Origin: Streptomyces sp. NBC_01233
GTDB taxonomy: Bacteria > Actinomycetota > Actinomycetes > Streptomycetales > Streptomycetaceae
DNA: 64,000 bases
Assembly (NCBI RefSeq): GCF_035989305.1
Contig: NZ_CP108514.1
Location: forward strand, 5,746,501-5,810,500
Direction of reading: 5' to 3'
Position numbers and translations under genes: made by a program. Positions 53,757 to 61,600 of the stretch are shown in pieces. Below the pieces are notes generated by a model. It was not told the DNA's origin. It was given only the letters and a program-made list of their open reading frames with translations, and made no database searches. Every line of letters begins with the position of its first letter. Position 1 is the first letter of the stretch.

Positions 53757-54376
53757 CGTCCGCTCCCCTCGTACCGAATGGGCGAGACCTGACGCTCGAC
53801 GACGGCGGCACCTTCTCGGTACCAGGCGCCGCAGATCCCGTCCTCGTGGGTGCCGTAGAAGTTGTGCAGGCTGGTGTAGAAACCGAGCCCGGCGAGATGT
53901 TCGCGGCTGACCGGCGTCTTGTGAGTCGGGTCCATAGCCAGGACGTCCACCACGGCCGGGTTGGGGGTGGTGATCACCACGCCCATCTGGGCGCTGTCCA
54001 TCAGCACGGCCAGCAGCCGGTCCGGGTCGTCGAGGTGCTCGATCACCTCCAGGCAGGCCAGCCAGTCGAACCGCATCGGAGGTTGCCACGTCTCCAGGTC
54101 GACGTCGCCGGTCCACCGGTCCACGGCCGCGTAGCGGCCGCGCCACCCGTGTTCGGTGCGCAGGCACACGTCCAGCTCGGTGTGGCCGGCGCCGATGTCG
54201 GCGACGCTGTGGCGGTCGTTCAGGCCACCGGTCGCCATCCTGTCCGAGGCGACCTGGTAGCGGGCGGCCCGCTCCCGGTAGGGCCGTCGGACGAACCGTT
54301 CGACGGGGGTCGGTCCTGGGGGCAGGCTGTGCTGTGCAGACATCATCGTCTCCTGTCCAACGGATGGGATGCTCAT
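53753..54376 (-). CDS. SAM-dependent methyltransferase (second of two)
   Basis: 207 residues from ATG 54376, which overlaps the upstream stop (ATGA). A second start pair at 54343-54346 has a better AGGAG and may be used. SAM motif I is VADIGAGHTELD; motif II/III are FDWLACLEVIEHLDDPD and VVITTPNPAV, typical of class I methyltransferases of the Methyltransf_23 kind. The C-terminal YGTHEDGICGAWYREG is distinctive but unknown. It overlaps the radical SAM gene by 4 bp, so its product is needed in step with that enzyme. Confidence 0.85.
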   Translation of the reverse strand: MSIPSVGQETMMSAQHSLPPGPTPVERFVRRPYRERAARYQVASDRMATGGLNDRHSVADIGAGHTELDVCLRTEHGWRGRYAAVDRWTGDVDLETWQPPMRFDWLACLEVIEHLDDPDRLLAVLMDSAQMGVVITTPNPAVVDVLAMDPTHKTPVSREHLAGLGFYTSLHNFYGTHEDGICGAWYREGAAVVERQVSPIRYEGSGR

Positions 54377-55005
54377 TGGCTGCCCGGCCCGGTCAGGGCG
54401 AGGGCCGTGTACTCGCCCGCAGGATCCAGGTCCCAGCGTGCGGTGTGCGCCCAGCCCTGCCGCAGGTCCTCGACGACCGCGTTCGGGTAGCCGCGGATCA
54501 TGCCGGGCTGTTGCCTCTCCCACACCTGCACCACCAGGTACAGCGTTCCGGTGTGCGGCTTGAGCCAGCGCCGGAAGTCCCCCATCGCGATGTGCCGGTC
54601 CAGGTACGGCAGCGTCAGTCGGCACGCGACCACGTCGAGGCTGCCCGGCACGAGCTCGCGTGGCGGCGTCTCGGTCACGAAGTCGTGGACCTTGAACTCC
54701 AGCCGCTTGTGGTCGAACAGGTTGGAGGCGCCCGCGACCGCGACCGGCGACCAGTCGTACCCGGTGGTCCACAGTCCCATCTGCGCCATCGCGGCCGTAA
54801 GGAACCCCCAGCCGCAGCCGATGTCGACCGCACGCCGCCCGTGCCCGGAGAGGACGTGCCGGCGGAACTGCCCGATCTCAAAGGAAGTCAGCGACAGGTT
54901 CTCGTGCATGACCGGCTGGCTGAAGAAACGATCCCAGTCCGCCCTCATCCGTAGCGCCTGCTCGGCGTCGGCCGGAACGCGGATTGTGTCTGCGAGGTCG
55001 TTCAC
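54373..55005 (-). CDS. SAM-dependent methyltransferase (first of two)
   Basis: 210 residues from GTG 55005, with GGAGGCGAGC upstream and a 4-bp overlap with the small gene before it. Class I fold: motif I AVDIGCGWGFLTAAM, TTGYDWSPVAVAGA, and VVACRLTLPYLD. The N-terminus (RMRADWDRFFSQPVMHENLS) is not known to me. It is unlike the second methyltransferase in the operon, so two different methylations are likely. Confidence 0.85.
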   Translation of the reverse strand: MNDLADTIRVPADAEQALRMRADWDRFFSQPVMHENLSLTSFEIGQFRRHVLSGHGRRAVDIGCGWGFLTAAMAQMGLWTTGYDWSPVAVAGASNLFDHKRLEFKVHDFVTETPPRELVPGSLDVVACRLTLPYLDRHIAMGDFRRWLKPHTGTLYLVVQVWERQQPGMIRGYPNAVVEDLRQGWAHTARWDLDPAGEYTALALTGPGSQ

Positions 55006-55160
55006 CGCTCGCCTCCTGCCGCGAGCCGGTGCTCGCCGACGCCCCGCGGGCGCGGTACGTACAGCGCCCTGGCCGGCAGCCGTCGAGCCGCCCACTCCCT
55101 CGGGGGTATCCGTACCGGCAGGCTGACCATCTCGGCCGCTCTGGTGTGCTCCTCGCTCAT
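55002..55160 (-). CDS. Small protein (52 aa) at the head of the radical SAM operon
   Basis: 52-residue Arg-rich protein from ATG 55160, with GAGGGGACGG upstream. It overlaps both neighbours by 4 bp: the methyltransferase downstream and the small membrane protein upstream. Sequence: polar, with PPREWAARRLPARALYVPRP, no Cys, no leader-like GG site. It could be a peptide substrate, an accessory protein or just conserved filler. It is not in any family I know. A longer in-frame start upstream exists, but the overlap favours this one. Confidence 0.55.
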   Translation of the reverse strand: MSEEHTRAAEMVSLPVRIPPREWAARRLPARALYVPRPRGVGEHRLAAGGER

Positions 55161-55309
55161 CCGTCCCCTCGCTCCATCGCGTACACCAACGCCCCCATCA
55201 GCGCGGACACGGACAGCACGATCAGTGCCTGCGGCAGCCACAGCCGCCATCCCCACCCACGCCTGTCCACCCACCGCTCCCGCAGAGACCACGCCCATAA
55301 GCCGCTCAC
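55157..55309 (-). CDS. Small membrane protein (50 aa) with a TTA codon
   Basis: 50 residues from GTG 55309 with GGAG eight bases upstream. It starts VSGLWAWSLRERWVDRRGW, then one hydrophobic helix (LPQALIVLSVSALMGALVY) and ends MERGDG. GC at the third codon position is high, supporting it over the competing longer frame on the same strand. The fourth codon is TTA, which in Streptomyces needs the developmental bldA tRNA. The stop overlaps the next start (ATGA). If real, the TTA would tie the operon to development. Confidence 0.45.
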   Translation of the reverse strand: MSGLWAWSLRERWVDRRGWGWRLWLPQALIVLSVSALMGALVYAMERGDG

Positions 55310-55401
55310 CGGCCGTCTCCGGTAGCGACGCCAGCGCCAGGAACCAGCCCCTCACGCACACCACCTCAGGAACCGCTCGTACTCGGCCAGGCACTGAGCG
55401 G

Positions 55402-55503
55402 CTACGAGGTGGCGTAGATACCGGCGGCGTACCTGCCGATGGAGCCGACGAGCATCGCCAGGTACAGAGAGTCGGCGAACCGCCCGAACCGGCGCAGGCC
55501 CAT
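55402..55503 (-). CDS. Possible very small membrane protein
   Basis: 33 residues from ATG 55503: GLRRFGRFADSLYLAMLVGS and an end AAGIYATS, one short hydrophobic stretch. It lies in line with the other small genes of the operon. Downstream text in a different frame (LVAAQCLAEYERFLRWCA, ending at 55352) also looks coding but has no start, so a frameshift may have split one small gene here. Confidence 0.3.
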   Translation of the reverse strand: MGLRRFGRFADSLYLAMLVGSIGRYAAGIYATS

Positions 55504-55519
55504 CGGCCTAAGCCGTGCA

Positions 55520-55750
55520 CTACCTCGCCCCCGGCTCGACAACCGCCGGACGAAGGGCACGCGCCGACACCGTTCGCCGTCCCGCACACCGCACGCACTC
55601 GCACAGCGGGTACCGACCCGGATCGGAGAGGATCGCTACCGGGTCACCCTCACGCACCACGGATTCCTGCGCCCACGTCCGCCCCGAATCTTTCGAAACC
55701 CGAAGTGTCATGAGTACGCGCGGTTCGTTGTCGCCCAGGCCCCGGATCAC
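55520..55750 (-). CDS. Small Cys-containing protein, divergent from the XRE regulator
   Basis: 76 residues from GTG 55750 with GGAGGGCGCT upstream; ATG 55711 is an inner start. LRVSKDSGRTWAQESVV and YPLCECVRCAGRR resemble small proteins often placed opposite XRE/TPR regulators in streptomycetes. The CxCxxC could bind a metal. It is probably the first gene of the minus-strand operon. Function unknown. Confidence 0.5.
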   Translation of the reverse strand: MIRGLGDNEPRVLMTLRVSKDSGRTWAQESVVREGDPVAILSDPGRYPLCECVRCAGRRTVSARALRPAVVEPGAR

Positions 55751-55898
55751 AGCGCCCTCCAGGACGAGGACGTCACCAGATCGCCGTTCTCAACCATGCC
55801 GCTTGCCTCTCTCTCGGGGCCGCCGGGGCCCGGATTGGTGCGGTGAGCCGTGCATGAAGAGGATCGCCCCGGAGCCAAGCTCAGCCGATGACCGGCGG

Positions 55899-55919
55899 GT
55901 ATTACCTAGGCGGTAATAC
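55899..55919. promoter_or_regulatory. Perfect inverted repeat GTATTACC-N5-GGTAATAC (operator candidate)
   Basis: Eight-base perfect arms (55899-55906 and 55912-55919) with a 5-bp centre that makes CCTAGG, in the 228-bp gap between the two divergent transcription units. It is AT-rich against the background and lies 60 bp before the XRE start. It is a strong candidate site for that regulator, controlling both sides. Inference from position and symmetry. Confidence 0.6.
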
Positions 55920-55978
55920 GCTTTCTGGTTAGGCGATTTGAGGATCTGCCCGGCTACGCTCCCGACGAAGGCTGTGCC

Positions 55979-57436
55979 ATGATGACCCGTCCCGGCCCCA
56001 CCCAAGGCCCTCTGCTGTCCGCCGACCTGCTTGCGCGCGATGACCTCCGCCTGGCACTCGTAGAGCACGACTTCGCGGCCGCGTTTCGGCTGGTCAAGAA
56101 GTACGGCGGTTTGTCTCAGAACCGGATCGCATCAGCCTGCCAACTGACCCCAGGCAAGGTCTCAACGATCACGTCCGGCAGTCAGAAGGTCACGTCGTTC
56201 GAAGTGATCGCGCGCATTGCGGACGGATTGGGCATCCCCGGCCATCTCGTCGGCTTGGCAGCACGCTCATGGGAGGGACACAGCCCCGCAGGGCCGGAGA
56301 GTGCTTACGACGCCCCGCCGGCCGATGACGTGCCCTGGCACCCGGAGGTGACGACAGCCCTTGCCGCACAACTCACCGGAACCGATCTCGCCATGGACAG
56401 ACGCACCGCCGCTCGACTCATCACCGCAGCCGCGTTGACCGGGACGACGCTGCTCGACCCTCTCGAAGGCTGGTTGGCTGAACCGGCCCGAGGGGACGAA
56501 CGCCGCCGACCGGGCCGACTCGGCACGCACGATGTTGCCCAGCTTGAACAGACCGCAGTCGCGTTCCGTCGTTGGGACCATCAGTTCGGCGGGGGCCTTC
56601 GTGCCAAGGCTGTCTTGGGTCAACTCAACGACACCGCCACCGCACTTGGAGACCGCCAGTCGCCCGAGGTCGAGCGGGGGCTCTACCGGGTGATGGCCCA
56701 GCTGTCAGGAACCGCCGCCACCATGGCTTGGGACTCAGGTCGTCAGCGGCGCGCACAGGACTACTACCGGCTGGCACTCCGTGCGGCGCACGCGGGCGAC
56801 GACATCCCATTCGGTGCGAACGTGCTGGCCGGGATGGCCCGCCAGATGCTCTGCACCGACCGTCCCACGGACGCCCTCGAACTGGTTCGGCTTGCGCAGG
56901 ACGGTAGTCGCGGACTGAGCGGCCCACGTGTGCGGGCCATGCTGCACACCCGGGAAGCATGGGCGTACGCGGCGATGGGACGAGTAGCGGCATTCCGACG
57001 TGCGACCGGCCAGGCCGAGGAGGAACTGGCGTCAGCCGGGCCGCAGGAGGAGGAGCCGCATTGGATCGGCTACTTCGACCATGCCGAACTCTCTGGAGTA
57101 ACCGGCGGCCGGTTGCTCGACCTGGCCCGCGCCGATCCACGCAGCCACTCGGAATCCGCCTCCGAGCACATCCGGACCGCGCTGGACGCGCGCGGCACCG
57201 AGGCCGGCCGATCCCACGCACTCGACCGGATCGGACTGGCGGAGACCCGGTTTATCGCGGGCGACCTCACCGGCGCCGTGGAGGAGACCCGACGGGCAGT
57301 CGAAGCCGCATCGCTCACCCGGTCCAGCCGGGTCCGAACACAGCTGGGAGCGCTGTACCAGTACACCGTTGGTCGCTCGGAGAGCAGGGCCGTCCGGGAG
57401 GCCCGCGATAGCATCCGCGAGCTACTGGCGAACTGA
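55979..57436 (+). CDS. XRE-family regulator with TPR-like C-terminus
   Basis: 485 residues from ATG 55979 (ATG 55982 also possible). Residues about 20-80 are a helix-turn-helix (GGLSQNRIASACQLTPGKVS, then VTSFEVIARIADGLGIPGHL). The rest is a long helical array with TPR-like units (YYRLALRAAHAGDDIPFGAN, ALELVRLAQDGSRGLSG, HALDRIGLAETRFIAGDLTG). This is the common Streptomyces layout of a signal-sensing regulator. It is divergent from the radical SAM/ACP operon, with a perfect inverted repeat between, so it probably controls it. The ligand is unknown. Confidence 0.85.
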   Translation: MMTRPGPTQGPLLSADLLARDDLRLALVEHDFAAAFRLVKKYGGLSQNRIASACQLTPGKVSTITSGSQKVTSFEVIARIADGLGIPGHLVGLAARSWEGHSPAGPESAYDAPPADDVPWHPEVTTALAAQLTGTDLAMDRRTAARLITAAALTGTTLLDPLEGWLAEPARGDERRRPGRLGTHDVAQLEQTAVAFRRWDHQFGGGLRAKAVLGQLNDTATALGDRQSPEVERGLYRVMAQLSGTAATMAWDSGRQRRAQDYYRLALRAAHAGDDIPFGANVLAGMARQMLCTDRPTDALELVRLAQDGSRGLSGPRVRAMLHTREAWAYAAMGRVAAFRRATGQAEEELASAGPQEEEPHWIGYFDHAELSGVTGGRLLDLARADPRSHSESASEHIRTALDARGTEAGRSHALDRIGLAETRFIAGDLTGAVEETRRAVEAASLTRSSRVRTQLGALYQYTVGRSESRAVREARDSIRELLAN

Positions 57437-57452
57437 CCCGAAGGGGGACGGC

Positions 57453-57938
57453 ATGACCGTAATCGCGGTGACCGGCCACATGGACCTCACCGAGGAGAGC
57501 GTGCCGCTGGTCCGTGAAGCGCTGGTGACGCTGCTCGGTCCGTACGTCGAAGAGGGGCTGACCGGGGTTTCCTGCATCGCGAAGGGAGCGGACGCCCTGT
57601 TCGCCGACGCGGTTCTGTCTCTCGGCGGTCAGCTGATCGTCGTCGTGCCGTCCCAGGACTACCGGGAGGCCAAGGTGAAGTCCGACTACGTGGCCGAGTT
57701 CGACCGCCTCCGCCAGGCCGCCGCCGAAGTGGCCGTGATGCCGTACGTCGAGGCGAACCGGGAAGCGTACGAGGCCGCAAACAGCGAACTCCTCCGCCGG
57801 GCGGACAAGCTCGTCGCCGTATGGGACGGTCGGCCGGGCAACGGACGGGGCGGGACCGCCGACACAGTAGCGGAGGCCCGCGGGAACGGACTGCCGGTTG
57901 AGGTCGTCTGGCCTGAGGGCACCTCCCGGAAGGGCTAA
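57453..57938 (+). CDS. SLOG-like Rossmann protein
   Basis: 161 residues from ATG 57453 with GGGGGACGGC upstream, 16 bp after the regulator. VIAVTGHMDLTEESVPLVRE, VSCIAKGADALFADAVL, LIVVVPSQDYREAK and KLVAVWDGRPGNGRGGTADT have the look of the SLOG/DprA-LOG superfamily, which binds nucleotide-derived ligands. In some defence systems SLOG senses signals, but here only the regulator is nearby. It could supply or degrade the regulator's ligand. That role is inferred. Confidence 0.65.
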   Translation: MTVIAVTGHMDLTEESVPLVREALVTLLGPYVEEGLTGVSCIAKGADALFADAVLSLGGQLIVVVPSQDYREAKVKSDYVAEFDRLRQAAAEVAVMPYVEANREAYEAANSELLRRADKLVAVWDGRPGNGRGGTADTVAEARGNGLPVEVVWPEGTSRKG

Positions 57939-57949
57939 GACGTAGAAGG

Positions 57950-57976
57950 CCCCGGTTCCAAGTTGCGGAACCGGGG
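57950..57976 (+). terminator. Hairpin after the SLOG-like gene
   Basis: Ten-base perfect arms (57950-57959 and 57967-57976) with a 7-nt loop, 11 bp after the stop. Confidence 0.75.
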
Positions 57977-58090
57977 GCTGTGTGCTGAAGAACGATCTAT
58001 CGTCAGAGCATCAGGCCCCAGTCAGAAGCGACCAGGACCCGGCCGCACGCTTACGCCGCGGCGCTACGGCCAGCCCGGCCTTCCCCGTAC

Positions 58091-58813
58091 TCAGTGCGAG
58101 TAGGCGGCGAGCGAGATGCCGACGTAGTGGGCGACGAAGGCGGCCAGGGTCAGCGAGTGGAAGACCTCGTGGAAGCCGAAGAAGCGGGGGGAGGGGTTGG
58201 GCCGCTTCATGCCGTAGATGACCCCGCCCGCGCTGTAGAGGAGGCCGCCGACGATCACCAGGACCAGGACGGCGATGCCGCCGGTGCGCATGAAGTCGGG
58301 CAGGAAGAAGACCGCCGCCCAGCCCATGGCGATGTAGCAGGGGGTGTAGAGCCAGCGCGGGGCGCCGACCCAGAAGACGCGGAAGGCGATGCCGGCGGCG
58401 GCGGCGATCCACACCGCCCACAGCAGGGTCCGCCCGGTGGAGGGCGGGAGCAGCAGGACGGTCAGCGGTGTGTAGGTACCCGCGATGATCAGGAAGATGT
58501 TGGCGTGGTCGAGCCGGCGCAGGATGGCCTCGCCGCGCGGCCCCCAGGTGCCCCGGTGGTAGACGGCGCTCACGCCGAAGAGCAGGCAGGCCGTGAGGAT
58601 GTAGACCCCGCAGGCCACCCGTGCCCGGGTCGAGTCGGTGAAGGCCATGAGCACCAGGCCGGCGACGACCACGGCGGGGAACATCCCGAGGTGCAGCCAG
58701 CCGCGCAGCAGCGGCTTCTCCTCCAGGGCGGTCTCGGCCGCCTCCAGGGCCTCGACTACCGGTGTGGCCTCGGCGGCCGGGACGGCGGCGGGGTCAGAAG
58801 TCATGGGCGCCAT
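58091..58813 (-). CDS. Hemolysin III family membrane protein (PAQR-like)
   Basis: 240 residues from ATG 58813 (ATG 58804 also possible). Seven membrane helices. Family motifs: SAVYHRGTW (Ser-x3-His), RRLDHANIFLIIAGTYTPLT (Asp), and the C-terminal FGFHEVFHSLTLAAFVAH with two His of the metal site. PAQR proteins are thought to be zinc-dependent lipid hydrolases; the hemolysin name is historical. A palindrome with 8-bp arms lies 4 bp upstream of its start and probably controls it. Confidence 0.9.
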   Translation of the reverse strand: MAPMTSDPAAVPAAEATPVVEALEAAETALEEKPLLRGWLHLGMFPAVVVAGLVLMAFTDSTRARVACGVYILTACLLFGVSAVYHRGTWGPRGEAILRRLDHANIFLIIAGTYTPLTVLLLPPSTGRTLLWAVWIAAAAGIAFRVFWVGAPRWLYTPCYIAMGWAAVFFLPDFMRTGGIAVLVLVIVGGLLYSAGGVIYGMKRPNPSPRFFGFHEVFHSLTLAAFVAHYVGISLAAYSH

Positions 58814-58816
58814 GCT

Positions 58817-58834
58817 ACCTACGGGTCCGTAGGT
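58817..58834. promoter_or_regulatory. Palindrome ACCTACGG-GT-CCGTAGGT upstream of the hemolysin III gene
   Basis: Perfect 8-bp arms around a 2-bp centre, right before the start codon on the minus strand. This TACGG-N2-CCGTA form is typical of TetR-family operators in streptomycetes. No tetR gene is adjacent, so the regulator would act from elsewhere. Confidence 0.6.
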
Positions 58835-59024
58835 TTCCGTCAGTCGCCTTTACGGAAGATTGACGGACGTGGCAATGCTCACGTGAGAGGCCCTCTGGAC
58901 ATATGCGCACATCCACCGGATGATCAGATGAGTGCGGTCGGCACCGGATGAGCGGAGCGCGAAGCGTCCGGGTCGCAGCCCCCACGGGGCAAACACCAAA
59001 CACACCCCTCAACAAGGAGCAATC

Positions 59025-60851
59025 GTGGCGCGCGACAACGCGGCTCCCACCATCCCGACGACTCACCAGGAGCTGATCTCCTGGGTGGACGAGATCGCAG
59101 CCCTCACTCAGCCGGACCGCGTCGTCTGGTGCGACGGCTCCGAGGGCGAGTACGAGCGCCTGTGCGAGGAGCTCGTCGCCAAGGGAACGTTCAAGAAGCT
59201 CGACGAGACGAAGCGCCCGAACTCGTACTACGCCGCCTCCGACCCCTCCGACGTCGCGCGCGTCGAGGACCGGACCTTCATCTGCTCCGAGAAGGAGGAG
59301 GACGCGGGCCCGACCAACCACTGGAAGGCTCCTTCCGAGATGAAGGAGATCTTCGCGGGGCAGGAAGGTGTCTTCCGCGGCTCGATGAAGGGCCGGACGA
59401 TGTACGTCGTCCCGTTCTGCATGGGCCCCCTCGGCTCCGAGCTCTCCGCGATCGGCGTCGAGATCACCGACTCCGCCTACGTCGCCGTCGCCATGCGCAC
59501 CATGACCCGCATGGGCAAGCCCGTCCTGGACGAGCTCGGCACCGACGGGTTCTTCGTCAAGGCCGTCCACACCCTCGGCGCTCCGCTCGCCGAGGGCCAG
59601 GAGGACGTGCCGTGGCCGTGCAACACCACCAAGTACATCTCGCACTTCCCGGAGAGCCGCGAGATCTGGTCCTACGGATCCGGCTACGGCGGCAACGCGC
59701 TGCTCGGCAAGAAGTGCTACGCCCTGCGCATCGCGTCCGTCATGGCCCGCGACGAGGGCTGGCTCGCCGAGCACATGCTGATCCTGAAGCTCACCCCGCC
59801 GAAGGGCGAGGGCGAGACCACGTACGTCGCCGCCGCGTTCCCGTCCGCCTGCGGCAAGACCAACCTGGCCATGCTGGAGCCCACGATCTCCGGCTGGACG
59901 GTCGAGACCATCGGCGACGACATCGCCTGGATGCGCTTCGGCGAGGACGGTCGCCTGTACGCGATCAACCCCGAGGCCGGCTTCTTCGGCGTCGCGCCCG
60001 GCACCGGCGAGCACACCAACGCCAACGCCATGAAGACCATGTACGCGAATACCGTCTTCACCAACGTCGCGCTCACCGACGACGGCGACGTGTGGTGGGA
60101 GGGCATGACCGAAGAGGCGCCGGGGCACCTCATCGACTGGAAGGGCAACGACTGGACTCCGGACTCGGAGACCCCGGCCGCCCACCCCAACGCCCGCTTC
60201 GCCGTCCCGGCCTCCCAGTGCCCGACGATCGCCCCCGAGTGGGAGGACCCCAAGGGCGTCCCGATCTCCGCGATCCTCTTCGGCGGCCGCCGCGCCTCCG
60301 CCGTGCCGCTGGTCACCGAGTCCTTCGACTGGAACCACGGCGTCTTCATCGGCTCGAACATCGCCTCCGAGAAGACCGCCGCCGCCGAGGGCAAGGTCGG
60401 CGAGCTGCGCCGCGACCCCTTCGCCATGCTGCCGTTCTGCGGCTACAACATGGGCGACTACATGGCCCACTGGGTCAAGGTGGCCGCGGACAAGGACCAG
60501 GCGAAGCTCCCGAAGATCTACTACGTGAACTGGTTCCGCAAGAACGACGCGGGCAAGTTCGTGTGGCCCGGCTTCGGCGAGAACAGCCGCGTCCTGAAGT
60601 GGATCGTCGGCCGCCTCGACGGCACCGCCGAGGGTGTCGAGACCCCCATCGGCATCCTGCCGACCAAGGACTCCCTCGACCTCGACGGCCTGGACCTCCC
60701 GGCCGCGGACCTCGACTTCCTCCTCACGGTCGACAAGGAGGTCTGGCGCGAGGAGGCCGCCCTGGTCCCCGAGCACCTGAACACCTACGGCGACCACACG
60801 CCGAAGGAGCTGTGGGACCAGTACCACGCGCTCGTCGAGCGCCTGGGCTGA
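59025..60851 (+). CDS. pck: Phosphoenolpyruvate carboxykinase (GTP)
   Basis: 608-residue gluconeogenic enzyme: oxaloacetate plus GTP gives PEP, CO2 and GDP. Start GTG 59025 follows AAGGAG. The P-loop is [16 protein letters not shown] with the hyper-reactive Cys in SACGKT. Other signs are [29 protein letters not shown] (substrate site), [10 protein letters not shown] and [12 protein letters not shown], all of the GTP-dependent class, not the ATP class. Monocistronic. Confidence 0.96.
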   Translation: MARDNAAPTIPTTHQELISWVDEIAALTQPDRVVWCDGSEGEYERLCEELVAKGTFKKLDETKRPNSYYAASDPSDVARVEDRTFICSEKEEDAGPTNHWKAPSEMKEIFAGQEGVFRGSMKGRTMYVVPFCMGPLGSELSAIGVEITDSAYVAVAMRTMTRMGKPVLDELGTDGFFVKAVHTLGAPLAEGQEDVPWPCNTTKYISHFPESREIWSYGSGYGGNALLGKKCYALRIASVMARDEGWLAEHMLILKLTPPKGEGETTYVAAAFPSACGKTNLAMLEPTISGWTVETIGDDIAWMRFGEDGRLYAINPEAGFFGVAPGTGEHTNANAMKTMYANTVFTNVALTDDGDVWWEGMTEEAPGHLIDWKGNDWTPDSETPAAHPNARFAVPASQCPTIAPEWEDPKGVPISAILFGGRRASAVPLVTESFDWNHGVFIGSNIASEKTAAAEGKVGELRRDPFAMLPFCGYNMGDYMAHWVKVAADKDQAKLPKIYYVNWFRKNDAGKFVWPGFGENSRVLKWIVGRLDGTAEGVETPIGILPTKDSLDLDGLDLPAADLDFLLTVDKEVWREEAALVPEHLNTYGDHTPKELWDQYHALVERLG

Positions 60852-60884
60852 GAGCCCGAGCCCGGTAGCACCGGGCCAATGAAC

Positions 60885-60950
60885 GTGGGAGCCCCCGACC
60901 AAGCGGCGCCCACCGCTGTGGGAGCCCCCGACCAAGCGGTTCCCACCGCT
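60885..60950. repeat. Tandem repeat, 33 bp x 2, each a small hairpin
   Basis: Copies at 60885 and 60918 start GTGGGAGCCCCCGACC; the second copy forms a hairpin with 6-bp arms (GTGGGA and TCCCAC). It lies between convergent pck and the next membrane gene and may act as the terminator. Confidence 0.8.
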
Positions 60951-60964
60951 GCACCGGCCTGTCT

Positions 60965-61600
60965 TCAGGAGCGTCCGCGCTCCTCCAGATAGGCCGTGTG
61001 CGTCTGCTGACGGCGGGCCTCTGCTTCGCGGAGGTCCGCCGTCACGCTTTCCGCCTCCTCGAACAGCAGGTCCAGCTGCCGCTCCAGGTGGCGCTCCGGG
61101 GACTCCCCGCCCGGCGTCAGGCGGTTCCACCAGCGGGTCCGGTTGTACGTGTCCACGCACTCGGGCACGTCCCGCCGGATCGCCCGGGACAGCGCGTGCA
61201 CCGCCTCCGGCTCGGTGACCAGGACCTCGGCCACCCACCCCGGCTCTAGCAGCGCCCCGTACAGCTCCAGCAGGCCGGCCCGTCGGCTCCCGGCCGCCGC
61301 CGGCAGCTCCACCTCGCCCAGGTACTCCCGCAGCCGCGCGAAGTCCGCGCGCAGCGCGTCGTAAGCCTCGCTCGGATCGAACGGAGGCGGCGCCACCCGC
61401 TCCGGCGGGGCGATCAGCGCGCCCGCGCCGTACAGCCCCGCCACCACCACCGGCCAGTACGCGCCGGCCACCCCGGCGAGGGTGAGGCCGAGGCCCGCCA
61501 CGCCACAGGCGGAGCCGGTCAGGTTCTTCCTCGACTCCAGGTAGCCGAGCACCCGGCCGGTCACACCGCCGCCCCTGCTGCCGCCCCTATTGGTAGCCAC
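60965..61600 (-). CDS. Membrane protein at the end of the TelA/VWA operon
   Basis: 211 residues from GTG 61600 with AGGAG upstream. Two adjacent hydrophobic stretches (SACGVAGLGLTLAGVAGAY and PVVVAGLYGAGALIA), then a soluble helical part (YDALRADFARLREYLGEVEL; ESVTADLREAEARRQQTH) likely coiled coil. It overlaps the VWA gene by 14 bp. Such trios in actinobacteria are linked to toxic-anion or stress genes; role unknown. Confidence 0.75.
   Translation of the reverse strand: MATNRGGSRGGGVTGRVLGYLESRKNLTGSACGVAGLGLTLAGVAGAYWPVVVAGLYGAGALIAPPERVAPPPFDPSEAYDALRADFARLREYLGEVELPAAAGSRRAGLLELYGALLEPGWVAEVLVTEPEAVHALSRAIRRDVPECVDTYNRTRWWNRLTPGGESPERHLERQLDLLFEEAESVTADLREAEARRQQTHTAYLEERGRS

Noticed and set aside
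53361..54167. Separate gene for the radical SAM N-terminal frame starting far upstream
   Set aside because: The upstream part is antisense-like text over the methyltransferase; start at GTG 53756 with a 4-bp overlap fits better.
55002..55357. Single longer small protein from GTG near 55355 through to 55002
   Set aside because: Third-position GC falls sharply after about 55309 in that frame, while the membrane-protein frame keeps it high; not fully settled.
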